This document shows positions 25,996 to 37,181 of a DNA stretch of 64,000 nucleotides, in pieces; positions within the stretch are counted from its first letter, which is position 1; each line of letters starts with the position of its first letter. The DNA is from Acidimicrobiaceae bacterium (lineage in GTDB: Bacteria; Actinomycetota; Acidimicrobiia; Acidimicrobiales; Ilumatobacteraceae): positions 1 to 64,000 of the forward strand of contig CANFGT010000009.1 of NCBI GenBank assembly GCA_947446815.1. The letters run 5' to 3'. A program made the translations under genes and the position numbers. Below the pieces are notes generated by a model. The model saw nothing but the letters and a program-made list of their open reading frames with translations, did not search any database and was not told where the DNA came from.

Positions 25996-27597
25996 ATGGC
26001 AGACATCACATTCTCCGCCAGTGACATCGCATCGGCGATTACAGGTGGCCTCGCTGGCTACTCACAATCACTCGAGGCAACCACTGTTGGTCGCGTCGCA
26101 GAAGTGGGCGACGGTATCGCTCGCATTTCGGGCTTGCCCAACTGCATGGTGAACGAACTTCTCGAGTTTGAGGACGGAACCGTTGGTCTCGCTCTCAACC
26201 TTGATGAAGATCTCATCGGTGCAGTAGTGCTCGGCGAAGCCGACCATATTGAAGAAGGTCAGGCTGTAAAAGCAACTGGTCGTATTCTCTCCGTCCCTGT
26301 TGGTGATGCAATGCTTGGCCGTGTTGTCAACGCACTTGGTACGCCAATCGACGGCAAGGGTGACATCGTTGGTGCCATCAGCCGCCCCGTGGAAGTCCAG
26401 GCTCCTGGCATCATGGGTCGCAAGCCAGTGCACGAGCCATTGCAGACCGGTATTAAGTCAATCGACGCAATGACTCCAATCGGTCGTGGTCAGCGCGAGC
26501 TCATCATTGGTGACCGTAAGACTGGCAAGACAACGATTGCAATCGACACGATCATCAACCAGCGCGGTCTTGGTGTGAAGTGCATCTACGTGGCAATTGG
26601 TCAGAAGGGTTCCACCATTGCAAACACAGTGGAGACACTTCGTCAGCACGGTGCTCTTGAGTACACAGTGATTGTTGCTGCTCCAGCGTCAGAGCCTGCA
26701 CCGTTCAAATACCTCGCTCCATACTCAGGCTGTGCCGTTGGTCAGCACTGGATGGAAAATGGCGAGCATGCACTCATCGTTTATGACGACCTTTCCAAGC
26801 AGGCTGAGGCATACCGCCAGATGTCATTGCTTCTTCGTCGTCCACCAGGCCGCGAGGCATACCCTGGCGACGTTTTCTATCTCCACAGCCGCCTCCTCGA
26901 ACGCGCAGCAAAGCTGAGCGACGAGAACAAGGCCGGTTCACTCACTGCATTGCCAGTGATTGAAACCAAGGCAGGCGACGTGTCGGCATACATTCCTACG
27001 AACGTGATTTCGATTACCGACGGTCAGGTGTACTTGCAGGACAACCTCTTCAAGTCAGGTATTCGTCCTGCAGTTGACGTAGGTGTTTCCGTTTCTCGCG
27101 TGGGTGGTGCTGCACAGACCAAGGCAATGAAGGGCGTCTCCGGAACCCTGAAGCTTGACCTTGCGCAGTTCCGTGAGCTCGAAGCATTCGCAACATTTGG
27201 TTCCGAACTTGACGCAGTGTCAAAGGCACAGCTTGAGCGCGGTTACCGCTTGGTGGAATTGCTGAAGCAGAACCTCAACTCGCCAATGCCAGTTGCTGAG
27301 CAGGTCGTATCGATTTTCGCTGGCACCAAGGGCTATCTCGACTCCATCCCAGTTGCAGACGTTTCACGTTTTGAAACTGAATTGCTCGCATACGTGAATT
27401 CACGTCACGGCGCAATGATGGCTGAGCTTCGTACGAATGCAAAGGCCGATGTGCCTGCTGATCTCGGTGACATCGTCGCCGCGTTCAAGGCGCAGTTCAA
27501 GGTCACTGGTCCTAAGGCCGGTTCTGTTGATCCAACTGCTACTTCTGCCGATGCAATCGGTGAAGCAGCAAGCAACAAGACCCTCGCGACGGAGTAA
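25996..27597 (+). CDS. atpA: ATP synthase F1 subunit alpha
   Basis: A protein of 533 residues, the noncatalytic nucleotide-binding subunit. The beta-barrel domain ([17 protein letters not shown]) is followed by Walker A GDRKTGKT at residues 172-179, the Walker B-like [12 protein letters not shown] and the alpha-specific [28 protein letters not shown] upstream is the ribosome site. The C-terminus extends about 25 residues beyond the conserved domain, as often seen in Actinobacteria. Confidence 0.98.
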   Translation: MADITFSASDIASAITGGLAGYSQSLEATTVGRVAEVGDGIARISGLPNCMVNELLEFEDGTVGLALNLDEDLIGAVVLGEADHIEEGQAVKATGRILSVPVGDAMLGRVVNALGTPIDGKGDIVGAISRPVEVQAPGIMGRKPVHEPLQTGIKSIDAMTPIGRGQRELIIGDRKTGKTTIAIDTIINQRGLGVKCIYVAIGQKGSTIANTVETLRQHGALEYTVIVAAPASEPAPFKYLAPYSGCAVGQHWMENGEHALIVYDDLSKQAEAYRQMSLLLRRPPGREAYPGDVFYLHSRLLERAAKLSDENKAGSLTALPVIETKAGDVSAYIPTNVISITDGQVYLQDNLFKSGIRPAVDVGVSVSRVGGAAQTKAMKGVSGTLKLDLAQFRELEAFATFGSELDAVSKAQLERGYRLVELLKQNLNSPMPVAEQVVSIFAGTKGYLDSIPVADVSRFETELLAYVNSRHGAMMAELRTNAKADVPADLGDIVAAFKAQFKVTGPKAGSVDPTATSADAIGEAASNKTLATE

Positions 27598-27601
27598 TTA
27601 A

Positions 27602-28495
27602 GTGGCTGGCGGTCAGGAACGAATTCTGCGTGGACGCATTAAGTCCGTGCAGGCGACGAAGAAAATCACACGTGCAATGGAGCTCATCGCTGCATCGCGC
27701 ATTGTGAAGGCGCAGCAACGCGTCGTCGCAGCCGTGCCGTACAGCGACATGATTACTGAAGTTGTTCGCGATCTTTCAGCTGCAGGTGCGGGGAGTCAAT
27801 CGCCGTTGCTTGCTGGCCGCTCTGAAGTGAAGAACGTTTGCTACGTCGTGTTGTCGGCTGACCGCGGTTTGTGCGGTGGCTACAACGCCGGCGTACTTCG
27901 CGCCACTGAAGGCGAGATCAAAGCAGATGCACTCAATGGTCGCCAGCACACGATTGTTGCTATCGGTCGTAAGGCTGAGGGTTACTTCCGCTTCCGCGGC
28001 TACAACATGAGCCAGTCCTTCGCCGGTTTCACAGATAACCCCACGTACGCAATCGCCAAGGAAATTGGTGAATACGTCACGGGACTCTATAAATCAGGCG
28101 AGGTTGATCGCGTTGAGTTGGTGTACACCCGCTTCATCACTGCTGGTTCACAAGAAGTCGTGCAGCGTCCGTTAGTCCCTCTTGACACTGAAGTTGTCGA
28201 AGGTGGCGATGGGCAAGCATCAACCGGACACGATTACGAGTTCGAACCAACCCCAGAAACAATTCTCGAGACATTGCTCCCGCGCTACGTCGAGGCCCGC
28301 GTTTACGCGGCGCTCCTCAACGCTGCAGCGTCAGAGCATGCCTTCCGTCAGCGAGCGATGAAGTCTGCAACAGACAACGCCGAAGAGCTGATCAATACCC
28401 TTTCACGAATCATGAACCGAGCCCGCCAGGACTCGATCACGACCGAAATCATGGAAATCGTCGGCGGCGCCGAAGCCATGTCGGCCGGTAATTAA
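27602..28495 (+). CDS. atpG: ATP synthase F1 subunit gamma
   Basis: A protein of 297 residues, the central rotating shaft. The two ends form the coiled coil: IKSVQATKKITRAMELIAASR at the N-terminus and MKSATDNAEELINTLSRIMN at the C-terminus, both strongly conserved. The middle Rossmann-like part has SADRGLCGGYN. GTG 27602 begins four bases after the atpA stop. Confidence 0.96.
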   Translation: MAGGQERILRGRIKSVQATKKITRAMELIAASRIVKAQQRVVAAVPYSDMITEVVRDLSAAGAGSQSPLLAGRSEVKNVCYVVLSADRGLCGGYNAGVLRATEGEIKADALNGRQHTIVAIGRKAEGYFRFRGYNMSQSFAGFTDNPTYAIAKEIGEYVTGLYKSGEVDRVELVYTRFITAGSQEVVQRPLVPLDTEVVEGGDGQASTGHDYEFEPTPETILETLLPRYVEARVYAALLNAAASEHAFRQRAMKSATDNAEELINTLSRIMNRARQDSITTEIMEIVGGAEAMSAGN

Positions 28496-28505
28496 GAGCG
28501 ACTAA

Positions 28506-29950
<1,445 letters not shown>

Positions 29951-29951
<1 letters not shown>

Positions 29952-30370
29952 TGGCTGAGTCCAACGGCACGATGCGCGTCGAGGTGGTGTCACCCGAGCG
30001 AGTTCTTTTCTCCGGAGAAGGCACGCAGGTCATCACACGTACGCTCGAAGGGGGAGAGGTTGCTTTCCTTCCTGGACACGCGGCGTTTCTTGGTGCTCTC
30101 ACCGAAAATCACACGCGTATCTACTTGGCCGATGGCACCATCCAGAACCTTGCAGTTCACCTTGGTTTCGTTGAAGTGGGTGCGGATCACGTGACCATCC
30201 TTAGCGATGCTGCGGAGCTTGAGGAAGATATCGATGTTGCCGCTGTGCGTGCAGCAAAGGTTCGTCTCGAAGAGCATCTACGTACCGAGCATTCTGCGGA
30301 GATCGAAGCTGAACTGCGTCGGACTCATGCACGAATCGCTGCTACTGGCGGAATTGAAACCGGCCACTAA
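29951..30370 (+). CDS. atpC: ATP synthase F1 subunit epsilon
   Basis: A protein of 139 residues. The N-terminal beta sandwich (MRVEVVSPERVLFSGEGTQV, then GEVAFLPGHAAFLGAL) is characteristic, and a C-terminal helical hairpin follows (VAAVRAAKVRLEEHL), which in other species restrains ATP hydrolysis. It is the last gene of the operon, coupled to atpD, and is followed after about 20 bases by a strong terminator. Confidence 0.95.
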
Positions 30371-30391
30371 GAACTACTCCTCATTGAGTAC

Positions 30392-30427
30392 ATAGAAAAG
30401 GCGCCCTGCAAAGGGCGCCTTTTCTAT
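30392..30427. terminator. bidirectional intrinsic terminator between atpC and glpX
   Basis: A perfect 15-bp stem, ATAGAAAAGGCGCCC with GGGCGCCTTTTCTAT, has a 6-base loop (TGCAAA). The G+C core is followed by TTTT when read on either strand, so it can end both the atp operon and the convergent glpX transcript. Confidence 0.9.
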
Positions 30428-30446
30428 TGATTTATTTAAGTCGGAA

Positions 30447-31436
30447 TCAGTTGTAATCGATTTCGCTGAACTGAGAAATCTTGGCGAGGCGATGTTGTGC
30501 ATCGATGAGACGAACAGTTCCGCTGCGTGAACGCATCACCAAACTCTGAGTGTGGACAACGCCAGGCGAGTACCGAACACCGTCAAGAAGTTCTCCGTCT
30601 GTGACGCCAGTTGCGGCGAAGAAGCAGTTGTCTCCTTGTACGAGATCGTTGGTGCTGAGGATGCGATCAATGTCGAAGCCAGCATCAATAGCTTGCTTGC
30701 GCTCGTCGTCGTTACGTGGCCACAAGCGACCTTGAATCTCTCCGCCCATGCACTTGAGCGCAGCAGCAGCTACAACGCCTTCTGGTGTGCCTCCAATGCC
30801 GAACATGATGTCTACGCCAGCCTTTGGCCAACATGTTGCGATCGCAGCGAAGATGTCTCCGTCAGAGATGAGCTTGATGCGCGCACCAGATGCGCGCACT
30901 TCCTCGATGAGGTCATCGTGGCGAGGACGATCAAGAATCATCACAGTGAGATCGCGAACACTTTCGCCCTTGGCCTTTGCCACCCACTTGAGGTTCTGCG
31001 TGGCAGATGCGGTGATGTCAATGGAACCAACACAATCTGGACCGACCGCAATTTTTTCCATGTAGAAGCAGGGGCCTGGATCAAACATGCTTCCGCGTTC
31101 AGACACTGCGATAACTGCGATGGCGTTTCCGCGACCAGAGGCAGTGAGTGACGTTCCATCGATGGGGTCCACTGCAACGTCGGTGAGCGGCTCTGAGCCA
31201 TCGCCAACAATCTCTCCGTTGAAGAGCATCGGAGCGTCGTCCTTCTCGCCTTCACCGATGACGACAAGGCCAGACATCGGCACGGTGGAGAGCACAGAAC
31301 GCATGGCATCGACAGCAGCGCCATCGGCTCCGTTCTTGTCGCCTCGGCCTACCCAGCGCGAGCCAGCCATCGCGGCGGCTTCGGTGGTGCGGACGAGTTC
31401 GAGGGCAAGGTTGCGGTCGGGGCGCTGTGTCGGCAT
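30447..31436 (-). CDS. glpX: class II fructose-1,6-bisphosphatase
   Basis: A protein of 329 residues that dephosphorylates fructose 1,6-bisphosphate in gluconeogenesis. Signature elements are [30 protein letters not shown], the metal-binding [12 protein letters not shown] and [18 protein letters not shown]. GlpX is the main FBPase in Actinobacteria. The start at 31436 has TAGGTT six bases upstream with GGAGG between. The gene is divergent from an S9 peptidase gene with a 34-base gap. Confidence 0.95.
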   Translation of the reverse strand: MPTQRPDRNLALELVRTTEAAAMAGSRWVGRGDKNGADGAAVDAMRSVLSTVPMSGLVVIGEGEKDDAPMLFNGEIVGDGSEPLTDVAVDPIDGTSLTASGRGNAIAVIAVSERGSMFDPGPCFYMEKIAVGPDCVGSIDITASATQNLKWVAKAKGESVRDLTVMILDRPRHDDLIEEVRASGARIKLISDGDIFAAIATCWPKAGVDIMFGIGGTPEGVVAAAALKCMGGEIQGRLWPRNDDERKQAIDAGFDIDRILSTNDLVQGDNCFFAATGVTDGELLDGVRYSPGVVHTQSLVMRSRSGTVRLIDAQHRLAKISQFSEIDYN

Positions 31437-31442
31437 GCCTCC

Positions 31443-31448
31443 AACCTA
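31443..31448 (-). promoter_or_regulatory. putative -10 of the glpX promoter
   Basis: Minus-strand TAGGTT lies 6 bases before the glpX ATG. The intervening bases include GGAGG, so both leaderless and led initiation are conceivable. Confidence 0.35.
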
Positions 31449-31458
31449 GTGCCGTGGC

Positions 31459-31464
31459 TAGCCT
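31459..31464 (+). promoter_or_regulatory. putative -10 of the S9 peptidase promoter
   Basis: TAGCCT lies 6 bases before GTG 31471. With the glpX -10 it fills a 34-base divergent gap, so the two promoters overlap. Confidence 0.35.
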
Positions 31465-31470
31465 GCCCCC

Positions 31471-33264
31471 GTGCCCCATCTCCCTCTTTCGCTCTGTCTT
31501 TCGGGCAGAGAAGTCACCGACATTCGTACCCGCCCTGGAGGGCAATGGGTCTCGGGCATTCTTTCGGAGCCCGGTGTTGAAGGCGCGATCAACCGGCTGT
31601 GCATGTGGTCCGTCGCCGATGGGTCGGTTGTGGTGGATTTGCTATTGGAACCCGCCCCGCTGAACGGTCGCGGGCTGTCTGGTGGCGTGCATGTGTGGGA
31701 CCACGATGGCAATCGTGTGTTTGCAGTGACAAAGACCGACGGAGTCGTCGAGATATCTCTCGAAGATGATTCGCCCGTGCGCGTGAAACGTCTGCTATTC
31801 GATGCATCACGCAACTGGTCTACTCCGGTGTTTGATTACATGAATCGATCCCTGTTTGTCATTGCTGACTGGCACGAATTATGGGGCTGCAAAGTGGGTG
31901 CGGGCGACCCATGGTTGGTCCATGCGTCTGAAGGTTTTGCAATGGATGCTGCGGCAGGTGCTGATGGCATGTGTGTGGAGTGGCATCGTCCGCACATGGC
32001 GTGGACGGAGAGCACCATCTATCCAGAACCATCAACGCCAAATGTTGCAGTGCAACAACCTCGTTTCAGCCCTGACGGAACAAGTTTTGGTTACATCGAA
32101 GACGCGCGTGGAATCGCCAATGTTCGCGTTCTCGCAGACCGCATCGTTGACCACGACGTCGTGATTGAAGATGAGTGTGAACACGGTGGCCCAACATGGG
32201 GTCCAGGGCAACGCACGTGGTGTTTCAATTCTGATGGCACCCGCGTCGCATACACACGTAATGAGAACGGTTTCGGTTCCTTGTGGGTATTTGATCGTGC
32301 GACAGGTGAGCGCACATTCGTGGGGCGTGGAATTCACGGATGTATTTCATGGAAACAGAACACTCTTGCTGCATTGCGCAGCGGTGCACGCACTCCACAA
32401 CAAGTCGTTGTGTACGACGTGAGCAATCTAGAAGACGTTCAACGCACTGTCTTGGTGAAGCCTGCTGACGAGTTGTGGTTCACGCCTGAGATTGATGCTG
32501 AATTAGTAGAGCCATCGGTGCACATAGTGGAGAATGGTGATGTCACCGTGCCGTATCGCTTGTATCGCTCCACGCATCCTCCGTTTGGTCTCATTGTGTG
32601 GGTACACGGTGGCCCCGTTGATCAATGGCAAGTGACATTCCGTCCGCGGTTCACATATTGGTTATCGCGTGGATGGTCCATCGCGGTAGTGGATCATCGC
32701 GGAACGACGGGTCATGGCCGCGACTTTGCATCAGCGCTCGAAGGTCAATGGGGTAGTGCGGATTCCTCCGACACCTTTGCGGTCTTGCAGCACGTGCAGC
32801 GTGTGTTCGGATATCGCCCCGAGCGCACCGTGCTGATGGGTGGCAGTGCTGGTGGACTCACCGTTTTGAACACCATCGCAATGGACCCTGCTTGTGTTGC
32901 TGGCGCTGTACTGAACTTCCCGGTCGTCGACCTCGGGGAAATCATGCGTGGTGACGATCCGTTTGAGTCGCACTACATGCCCAGACTCATTGGTGCATCG
33001 TCGTCCGACGATCCGTTACTGCATGAGCGGTCGCCACTGAAGTGGGCGCACCGTATTGCCCAAGTCCCCGTCCTTATTTTTCACGGCGACCAAGATCATT
33101 CGGTTCCGTTGGTGCATTCTCATCGTTTGCGAAACGTAGTGCGAGCCGCTGGAGGCACGGTGCGCATCGAAGTAATGCCTGGCGAAGGGCATGGATTTCG
33201 GGACCCATTGAATGTGATCCGTGAGTATTCGTTCACAGAAGAGTTCTTGAACACACTTCTGTGA
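31471..33264 (+). CDS. S9 family peptidase (prolyl oligopeptidase/acylaminoacyl peptidase-like)
   Basis: A protein of 597 residues. The N-terminal beta propeller (FSPDGTSFGYIEDARG, FNSDGTRVAYTRNENG) is followed by a hydrolase domain with GLIVWVHGGPVDQW (oxyanion side), the nucleophile in GGSAGG (S459), the acid in HGDQDHSVP and the His in GEGHGF. There is no signal peptide. It is the second S9 enzyme in the window and belongs to a different subgroup from the DPP IV-like one at 14037: its propeller is shorter and the DPP IV Glu pair is absent. GTG 31471 follows TAGCCT. Confidence 0.85.
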   Translation: MPHLPLSLCLSGREVTDIRTRPGGQWVSGILSEPGVEGAINRLCMWSVADGSVVVDLLLEPAPLNGRGLSGGVHVWDHDGNRVFAVTKTDGVVEISLEDDSPVRVKRLLFDASRNWSTPVFDYMNRSLFVIADWHELWGCKVGAGDPWLVHASEGFAMDAAAGADGMCVEWHRPHMAWTESTIYPEPSTPNVAVQQPRFSPDGTSFGYIEDARGIANVRVLADRIVDHDVVIEDECEHGGPTWGPGQRTWCFNSDGTRVAYTRNENGFGSLWVFDRATGERTFVGRGIHGCISWKQNTLAALRSGARTPQQVVVYDVSNLEDVQRTVLVKPADELWFTPEIDAELVEPSVHIVENGDVTVPYRLYRSTHPPFGLIVWVHGGPVDQWQVTFRPRFTYWLSRGWSIAVVDHRGTTGHGRDFASALEGQWGSADSSDTFAVLQHVQRVFGYRPERTVLMGGSAGGLTVLNTIAMDPACVAGAVLNFPVVDLGEIMRGDDPFESHYMPRLIGASSSDDPLLHERSPLKWAHRIAQVPVLIFHGDQDHSVPLVHSHRLRNVVRAAGGTVRIEVMPGEGHGFRDPLNVIREYSFTEEFLNTLL

Positions 33265-33307
33265 CGTTGTGCCGTATGTCGTAGCCATTCGGTGGGTTTT
33301 GGCTAGA

Positions 33308-33313
33308 TAGCGT
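33308..33313 (+). promoter_or_regulatory. putative -10 of a leaderless promoter
   Basis: TAGCGT lies 7 bases before ATG 33321. Confidence 0.35.
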
Positions 33314-33320
33314 CAGAGAT

Positions 33321-34019
33321 ATGTTGCTGGCCGAGTTGGAGATCTTTCACTCTCGGCCCATTGCCCCCACACGGCGTCTCTCCCTAGGGCATGTGTATTT
33401 GCCCGTTGACCCATCGCCGGGTTTTGGCGGCATCTTGCTAGGTGCAATTCTTTCGTCGCATATCCGTGACATTGATGAGGATTTCCATGTCGATATTCAA
33501 CGACTACTCACAGAGGTCGAACGAGGCACTCGAGTGGTGCAGCCACGATTGCGTCATCGCTTTCAAGTCGATCGTCATGGTTTGACGTATAGCCATCATC
33601 GTCTTCTTGGTGCGAAAGACAGCATCGAATTTGAATTGAACAGCAGTGGTTCACCATTGCAACAAGTGCTTGGGTGCATTTATGTGTTGGAACGTCTGGA
33701 CGACACCACGCGCACTCTTCTTGTTCCTGTCATGCGCAAAGCGTTCACTTGGCGTGGCCCCATTGGTCCTTCGTTCATTACCTATCTTGCAGGTACACGC
33801 TCTACTGCGGTCTCCGCCCTTGCTGATCCGAGAGCCTGGGCCCTCGACATCCTCCAGTTTCCCGGTGGCACAGTGAAGCCGTCGAAGCGTGAAGTGATGA
33901 GTCGCTTTCGGGCATGTATGCGCGATGCACACCCTGACCATGGCGGCGATGAAAAATTGGCGAGCAAATTAATGATGGACATCACTGAAGCGCGTCGCAT
34001 TCTGTTGGACGCACTGTGA
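33321..34019 (+). CDS. protein with unknown N-terminal domain and C-terminal J domain
   Basis: A protein of 232 residues. The last 45 or so residues look like a DnaJ domain: helix SKREVMSRFRACMRDA, the HPD motif in AHPDHGGDE, and helix KLMMDITEARRILLDAL. HPD is what stimulates DnaK ATPase. The first 180 residues have no family I know; they contain an alpha/beta pattern (FGGILLGAILSSHI) and many His and Arg residues. J domains more often stand at the N-terminus, so the order is unusual. The stop overlaps the start of a hydrolase gene as GTGA, so both are probably produced together. Confidence 0.7.
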   Translation: MLLAELEIFHSRPIAPTRRLSLGHVYLPVDPSPGFGGILLGAILSSHIRDIDEDFHVDIQRLLTEVERGTRVVQPRLRHRFQVDRHGLTYSHHRLLGAKDSIEFELNSSGSPLQQVLGCIYVLERLDDTTRTLLVPVMRKAFTWRGPIGPSFITYLAGTRSTAVSALADPRAWALDILQFPGGTVKPSKREVMSRFRACMRDAHPDHGGDEKLASKLMMDITEARRILLDAL

Positions 34020-34588
34020 CTCTTGCGAAAGGTGTTGTGCTGTTCCCGGGCGCAGGTTCCTCGTCGACGCACTCATCGCTCATGGCTATGGAAAATGCGC
34101 TGAATCCGCTCCCGGTATTGCGTGTTGATTTTCCTTATCGCAAAGCGGGGAAGTCATTTCCTGACAAAGCTCCCGTGCTTGTGCAGTGCGTGAAAGATGA
34201 GGTGCGTGCTTTTGCAACGATCCTGGGTGTGAAGACATCAGAGCTCGTGATTGGCGGACGATCGATGGGTGGGCGTATGTGTTCCATGGCAATTGCAGAT
34301 GAGAACGATCCGTTAGATGTCGCTGGTCTTGTATTGATCTCGTACCCATTGCATCCACCAAAGAAGCCAGACACGTTACGTATTGAGCATTTGCCAAAAC
34401 TGAAAGTGCAGACACTGTGCGTTAGTGGCACGCGTGACGACTTTGGTACCCCAGAGGAACTAACAGACGCATTTCGTGTTGTGCCCGCAGACGTGCAGTG
34501 GCAGTGGATAGAAAACGCACGTCATGAGTTGGCGCGTAAAGATGAAGTAGTGGCCGATCTCGCCGCTCAGTGGATTACAAATTTGTAA
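34016..34588 (+). CDS. alpha/beta hydrolase, KANL3/Tex30-like
   Basis: A protein of 190 residues. The small hydrolase fold is seen in VVLFPGAGSSSTH, the nucleophile elbow GGRSMGGRM (Ser near residue 84), LVLISYPLHPPKKPDTLRIEHL, the acid in VSGTRDDFG and the His in ENARHEL. This set matches the dienelactone hydrolase-like KANL3/Tex30 group. The substrate is unknown. GTG 34016 overlaps the J-domain gene stop; the 3' end overlaps the convergent MFS gene by 14 bases. Confidence 0.75.
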   Translation: MTLAKGVVLFPGAGSSSTHSSLMAMENALNPLPVLRVDFPYRKAGKSFPDKAPVLVQCVKDEVRAFATILGVKTSELVIGGRSMGGRMCSMAIADENDPLDVAGLVLISYPLHPPKKPDTLRIEHLPKLKVQTLCVSGTRDDFGTPEELTDAFRVVPADVQWQWIENARHELARKDEVVADLAAQWITNL

Positions 34589-35843
34589 CCACGCCGTCAG
34601 GCACGATGTCTTCGAGCTCCTTGTGTGCAGTTTCTGGATATCGGAGCCACACAATGAGAGAGGCAATGACTGGTCCAATGGTGAGCCACAACATCACGGC
34701 GCCGTAAGAGATGCCCGTATCTAATACGAAGCCACCACCAATGAGGCCGATACTTCCGCCAATTAATGCAGCTGTCATGATGATGCCGCCAGCCATGCTG
34801 CGTACGTGAGTGGGGAAGAGCTCGCCTCGATACACGGCCATTGCTGGGTATGAAACGCCAAATGCAAGTCCACCTGCAATGGCAATGACCCACATTGCTA
34901 TCCCCGACGTAGCGAATGAGAGTGCAAGAAGAATTGCACCGATGGGAACCATTGTTGCGCCGAGTATGCGTCGTCCACGTTCATCCGCAATACGACCGCC
35001 AACAAGAAGCCCCAGACCTGCTGGTGTTGAGGTTGCAATTGTGAAGAGTGCAACGAGTGCTGCTGAATATCCGCGCACTTCCTTGAGGTATCGATTTTGA
35101 AAGATAGATGCTGTAGCGATGTACAAGTTGGTGAGAAATACCACTGTGCAGATGCGTCCCAGATTTCGCCGAAGTGATGCAACAGAACTGATGCGTTGAG
35201 AAGCAGAGACCAGATGGTGTTTTTCAAATCGTTGAGATTCGGGCAACCACTTGGTGAGTGCGATGGCGACACCCAGCCAGAGAAGCGCAATGAGATACAC
35301 CAATCGCCACGACCGCGCACCGATGTCGGCTAGTGGCAGTGCGGTTACTGCAACACCTGCACCGATGCCACTGAACATCGCAAGAACGCCAGTAGCAAAT
35401 GCGCGTGAATTCTTTGGCATCTCTTCGATGGCGATGACTGCAATCAGGATGTCGAGTGTGAGCCCGAGCGGTCGACCGATGGTTTGTGTGAGAACGAGAA
35501 GAGAGAAAGATGGAGCAATGGCGCCGAGAGCGCAGATGATGGGGGCTGCCCATGACATTGCAATCACCATGGGGCGCCGACCGCGGCGATCAGCCAGCAC
35601 TACCAGTGGCAGGCAGATGAGAATGCCCCACCGAACGACTGCCGCTCCGATGCCTTGACCTGACGTGGCGACCCCAAATTCGTCGGCGGCATATGCCACG
35701 GTCTGGGTGAACAGGGTGTTGACGAAGGCTGCGGACATCGAAGCAAGAGCCATCAAGATGACAATGCGGCGCTGGCGTTGTGTCAGCGCATCTGAGGGCA
35801 AAGCCCACGAGGGCAGGCGCATTGGGGGTGTCCTCCCTTTCAT
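34575..35843 (-). CDS. major facilitator superfamily transporter
   Basis: A membrane protein of 422 residues with 12 predicted spans. The first cytoplasmic loop has LADRRGRRPMVIAM, the second-half equivalent is GGRIADERGRRILGATM, and sugar-porter-like ending WLRYPETAHKELE is present. The substrate is unknown; the two loop motifs place it near the metabolite:H+ symporter/sugar porter branches. The start is ATG 35843 (or 35822). It is divergent from murA with 27 bases between starts. Confidence 0.85.
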   Translation of the reverse strand: MKGRTPPMRLPSWALPSDALTQRQRRIVILMALASMSAAFVNTLFTQTVAYAADEFGVATSGQGIGAAVVRWGILICLPLVVLADRRGRRPMVIAMSWAAPIICALGAIAPSFSLLVLTQTIGRPLGLTLDILIAVIAIEEMPKNSRAFATGVLAMFSGIGAGVAVTALPLADIGARSWRLVYLIALLWLGVAIALTKWLPESQRFEKHHLVSASQRISSVASLRRNLGRICTVVFLTNLYIATASIFQNRYLKEVRGYSAALVALFTIATSTPAGLGLLVGGRIADERGRRILGATMVPIGAILLALSFATSGIAMWVIAIAGGLAFGVSYPAMAVYRGELFPTHVRSMAGGIIMTAALIGGSIGLIGGGFVLDTGISYGAVMLWLTIGPVIASLIVWLRYPETAHKELEDIVPDGVVTNL

Positions 35844-35870
35844 GGGTACGGCGGGAGCATACTGATACCC

Positions 35871-37181
35871 ATGTCTGAAGGGTCACAATCCGCTGGCGAC
35901 ACCATTGTCGCATCACAGAGCGGACCTTTGTCGGGCGAGGTCATTGTTCCGGGGGCGAAAAATTCGGTCTTGAAACTGATGGCCGCCACCTTGTTGGCTG
36001 ATGGCACATACCTTCTGACGAACGCGCCAGTGATTGTGGATGTTGACATCATGGCGGACCTTCTCACGGCCGTCGGCCTGTCCATCACATTCCTTCCTGC
36101 AATGGCAGGAGAAGTAGGGCAACGCATCAAGATCGTCAACAGTGGTGCCATCACCCCTGTTGCGCCTTTTGAACTTGCTGATCGCATTCGTGCTTCTGTC
36201 AATTTGGTCGGACCACTCTTGGGTCGTTGTGGCGAGATTGATATCGCTCTTCCCGGTGGTGATGACTTTGGTGGTCGTCCGATCGATATGCACTTGCGCG
36301 GGCTTGAGGCGATGGGTGCAACGTTCGATGTGACGACCGATGGAATTATCGGACGTGCAGCTCGTTTGCAAGGTGCCGACATCAATTTCGATTTTCCTAG
36401 TGTGGGTGCGACCGAAAACATCGTGATGGCTGCTGTCGTCGCCGATGGCGTCACAACTATTCATAATGCTGCGCGTGAACCTGAAATTGTTGACCTCTGC
36501 TCCATGCTGCGCAAGATGGGTTGTCGTATTGAAGGTATTGGCACTGCAACACTCACAATTTCTGGTGTTGAACATGCAACATTGCAAGCAGTCACGCATG
36601 AAGTAGTGACAGACCGAGTGCAAGCCGCTACGTATATTGCCGCAGTTGCAATGTGTGGCGGCACTGTGCACGTGGGGCGTGCCGTTGCGGAACACATGGG
36701 CATGATGTTGTCGCGATTCACTGACATGGGCATCGCATTCGACATCACCTCGGATGGGATCACTGCTACAGCGATAGATCGCCTCACTGCAATCAATGTC
36801 GCAACGCTTCCGTATCCCGGTGTTGCAACCGATTACAAGCCACTCATCGTTGCGATGCTTTCCGTTGCAAACGGTGTGGGCATCGTGACGGAGAATTTGT
36901 ATCCAGGCCGCTTTCGGTACGTAGAAGAACTGCGCAAGTTGGGCGCCGATATCACGATTGATGGACATCATGCATCGGTCCGTGGAGTGGATCACCTCAC
37001 AGGCGCAACGGTGGTGGCACCCGATATTCGCGCAGGGGCTGCACTCGTGGTGGCGGGCTTGGCGGCAACGGGAATCACTGAAATCGGCGATGTGTTCCAT
37101 ATCGACCGCGGATACGACGACATCGTGGGTCGTCTGGCCTCGATCGGCGCCTCAATTACTCGGATTCGTCCGGAGCCGTAG
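35871..37181 (+). CDS. murA: UDP-N-acetylglucosamine 1-carboxyvinyltransferase, Asp-type (fosfomycin-insensitive form predicted)
   Basis: A protein of 436 residues, the first committed enzyme of peptidoglycan synthesis. It transfers enolpyruvate from PEP to UDP-GlcNAc. Conserved parts are VPGAKNSVLKLMAATLLADG with the Lys-Asn pair at 30-31, the active-site loop LPGGDDFGGRPIDMHL and the C-terminal FHIDRGYDDIVGRL. The position of the fosfomycin-target Cys (C115 in E. coli) is Asp131 here. The same Cys-to-Asp change makes mycobacterial MurA naturally resistant to fosfomycin, so this strain is predicted to be insensitive. The start is ATG 35871 with the -10-like CATACT seven bases before. Confidence 0.95.
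   Translation: MSEGSQSAGDTIVASQSGPLSGEVIVPGAKNSVLKLMAATLLADGTYLLTNAPVIVDVDIMADLLTAVGLSITFLPAMAGEVGQRIKIVNSGAITPVAPFELADRIRASVNLVGPLLGRCGEIDIALPGGDDFGGRPIDMHLRGLEAMGATFDVTTDGIIGRAARLQGADINFDFPSVGATENIVMAAVVADGVTTIHNAAREPEIVDLCSMLRKMGCRIEGIGTATLTISGVEHATLQAVTHEVVTDRVQAATYIAAVAMCGGTVHVGRAVAEHMGMMLSRFTDMGIAFDITSDGITATAIDRLTAINVATLPYPGVATDYKPLIVAMLSVANGVGIVTENLYPGRFRYVEELRKLGADITIDGHHASVRGVDHLTGATVVAPDIRAGAALVVAGLAATGITEIGDVFHIDRGYDDIVGRLASIGASITRIRPEP

Noticed and set aside
35913-37100. 395-codon open frame antisense to murA
   Set aside because: Its translation is very rich in His, Cys and Arg without any fold-like pattern, and it lies fully inside a certain murA. It is a shadow frame produced by murA codon bias.
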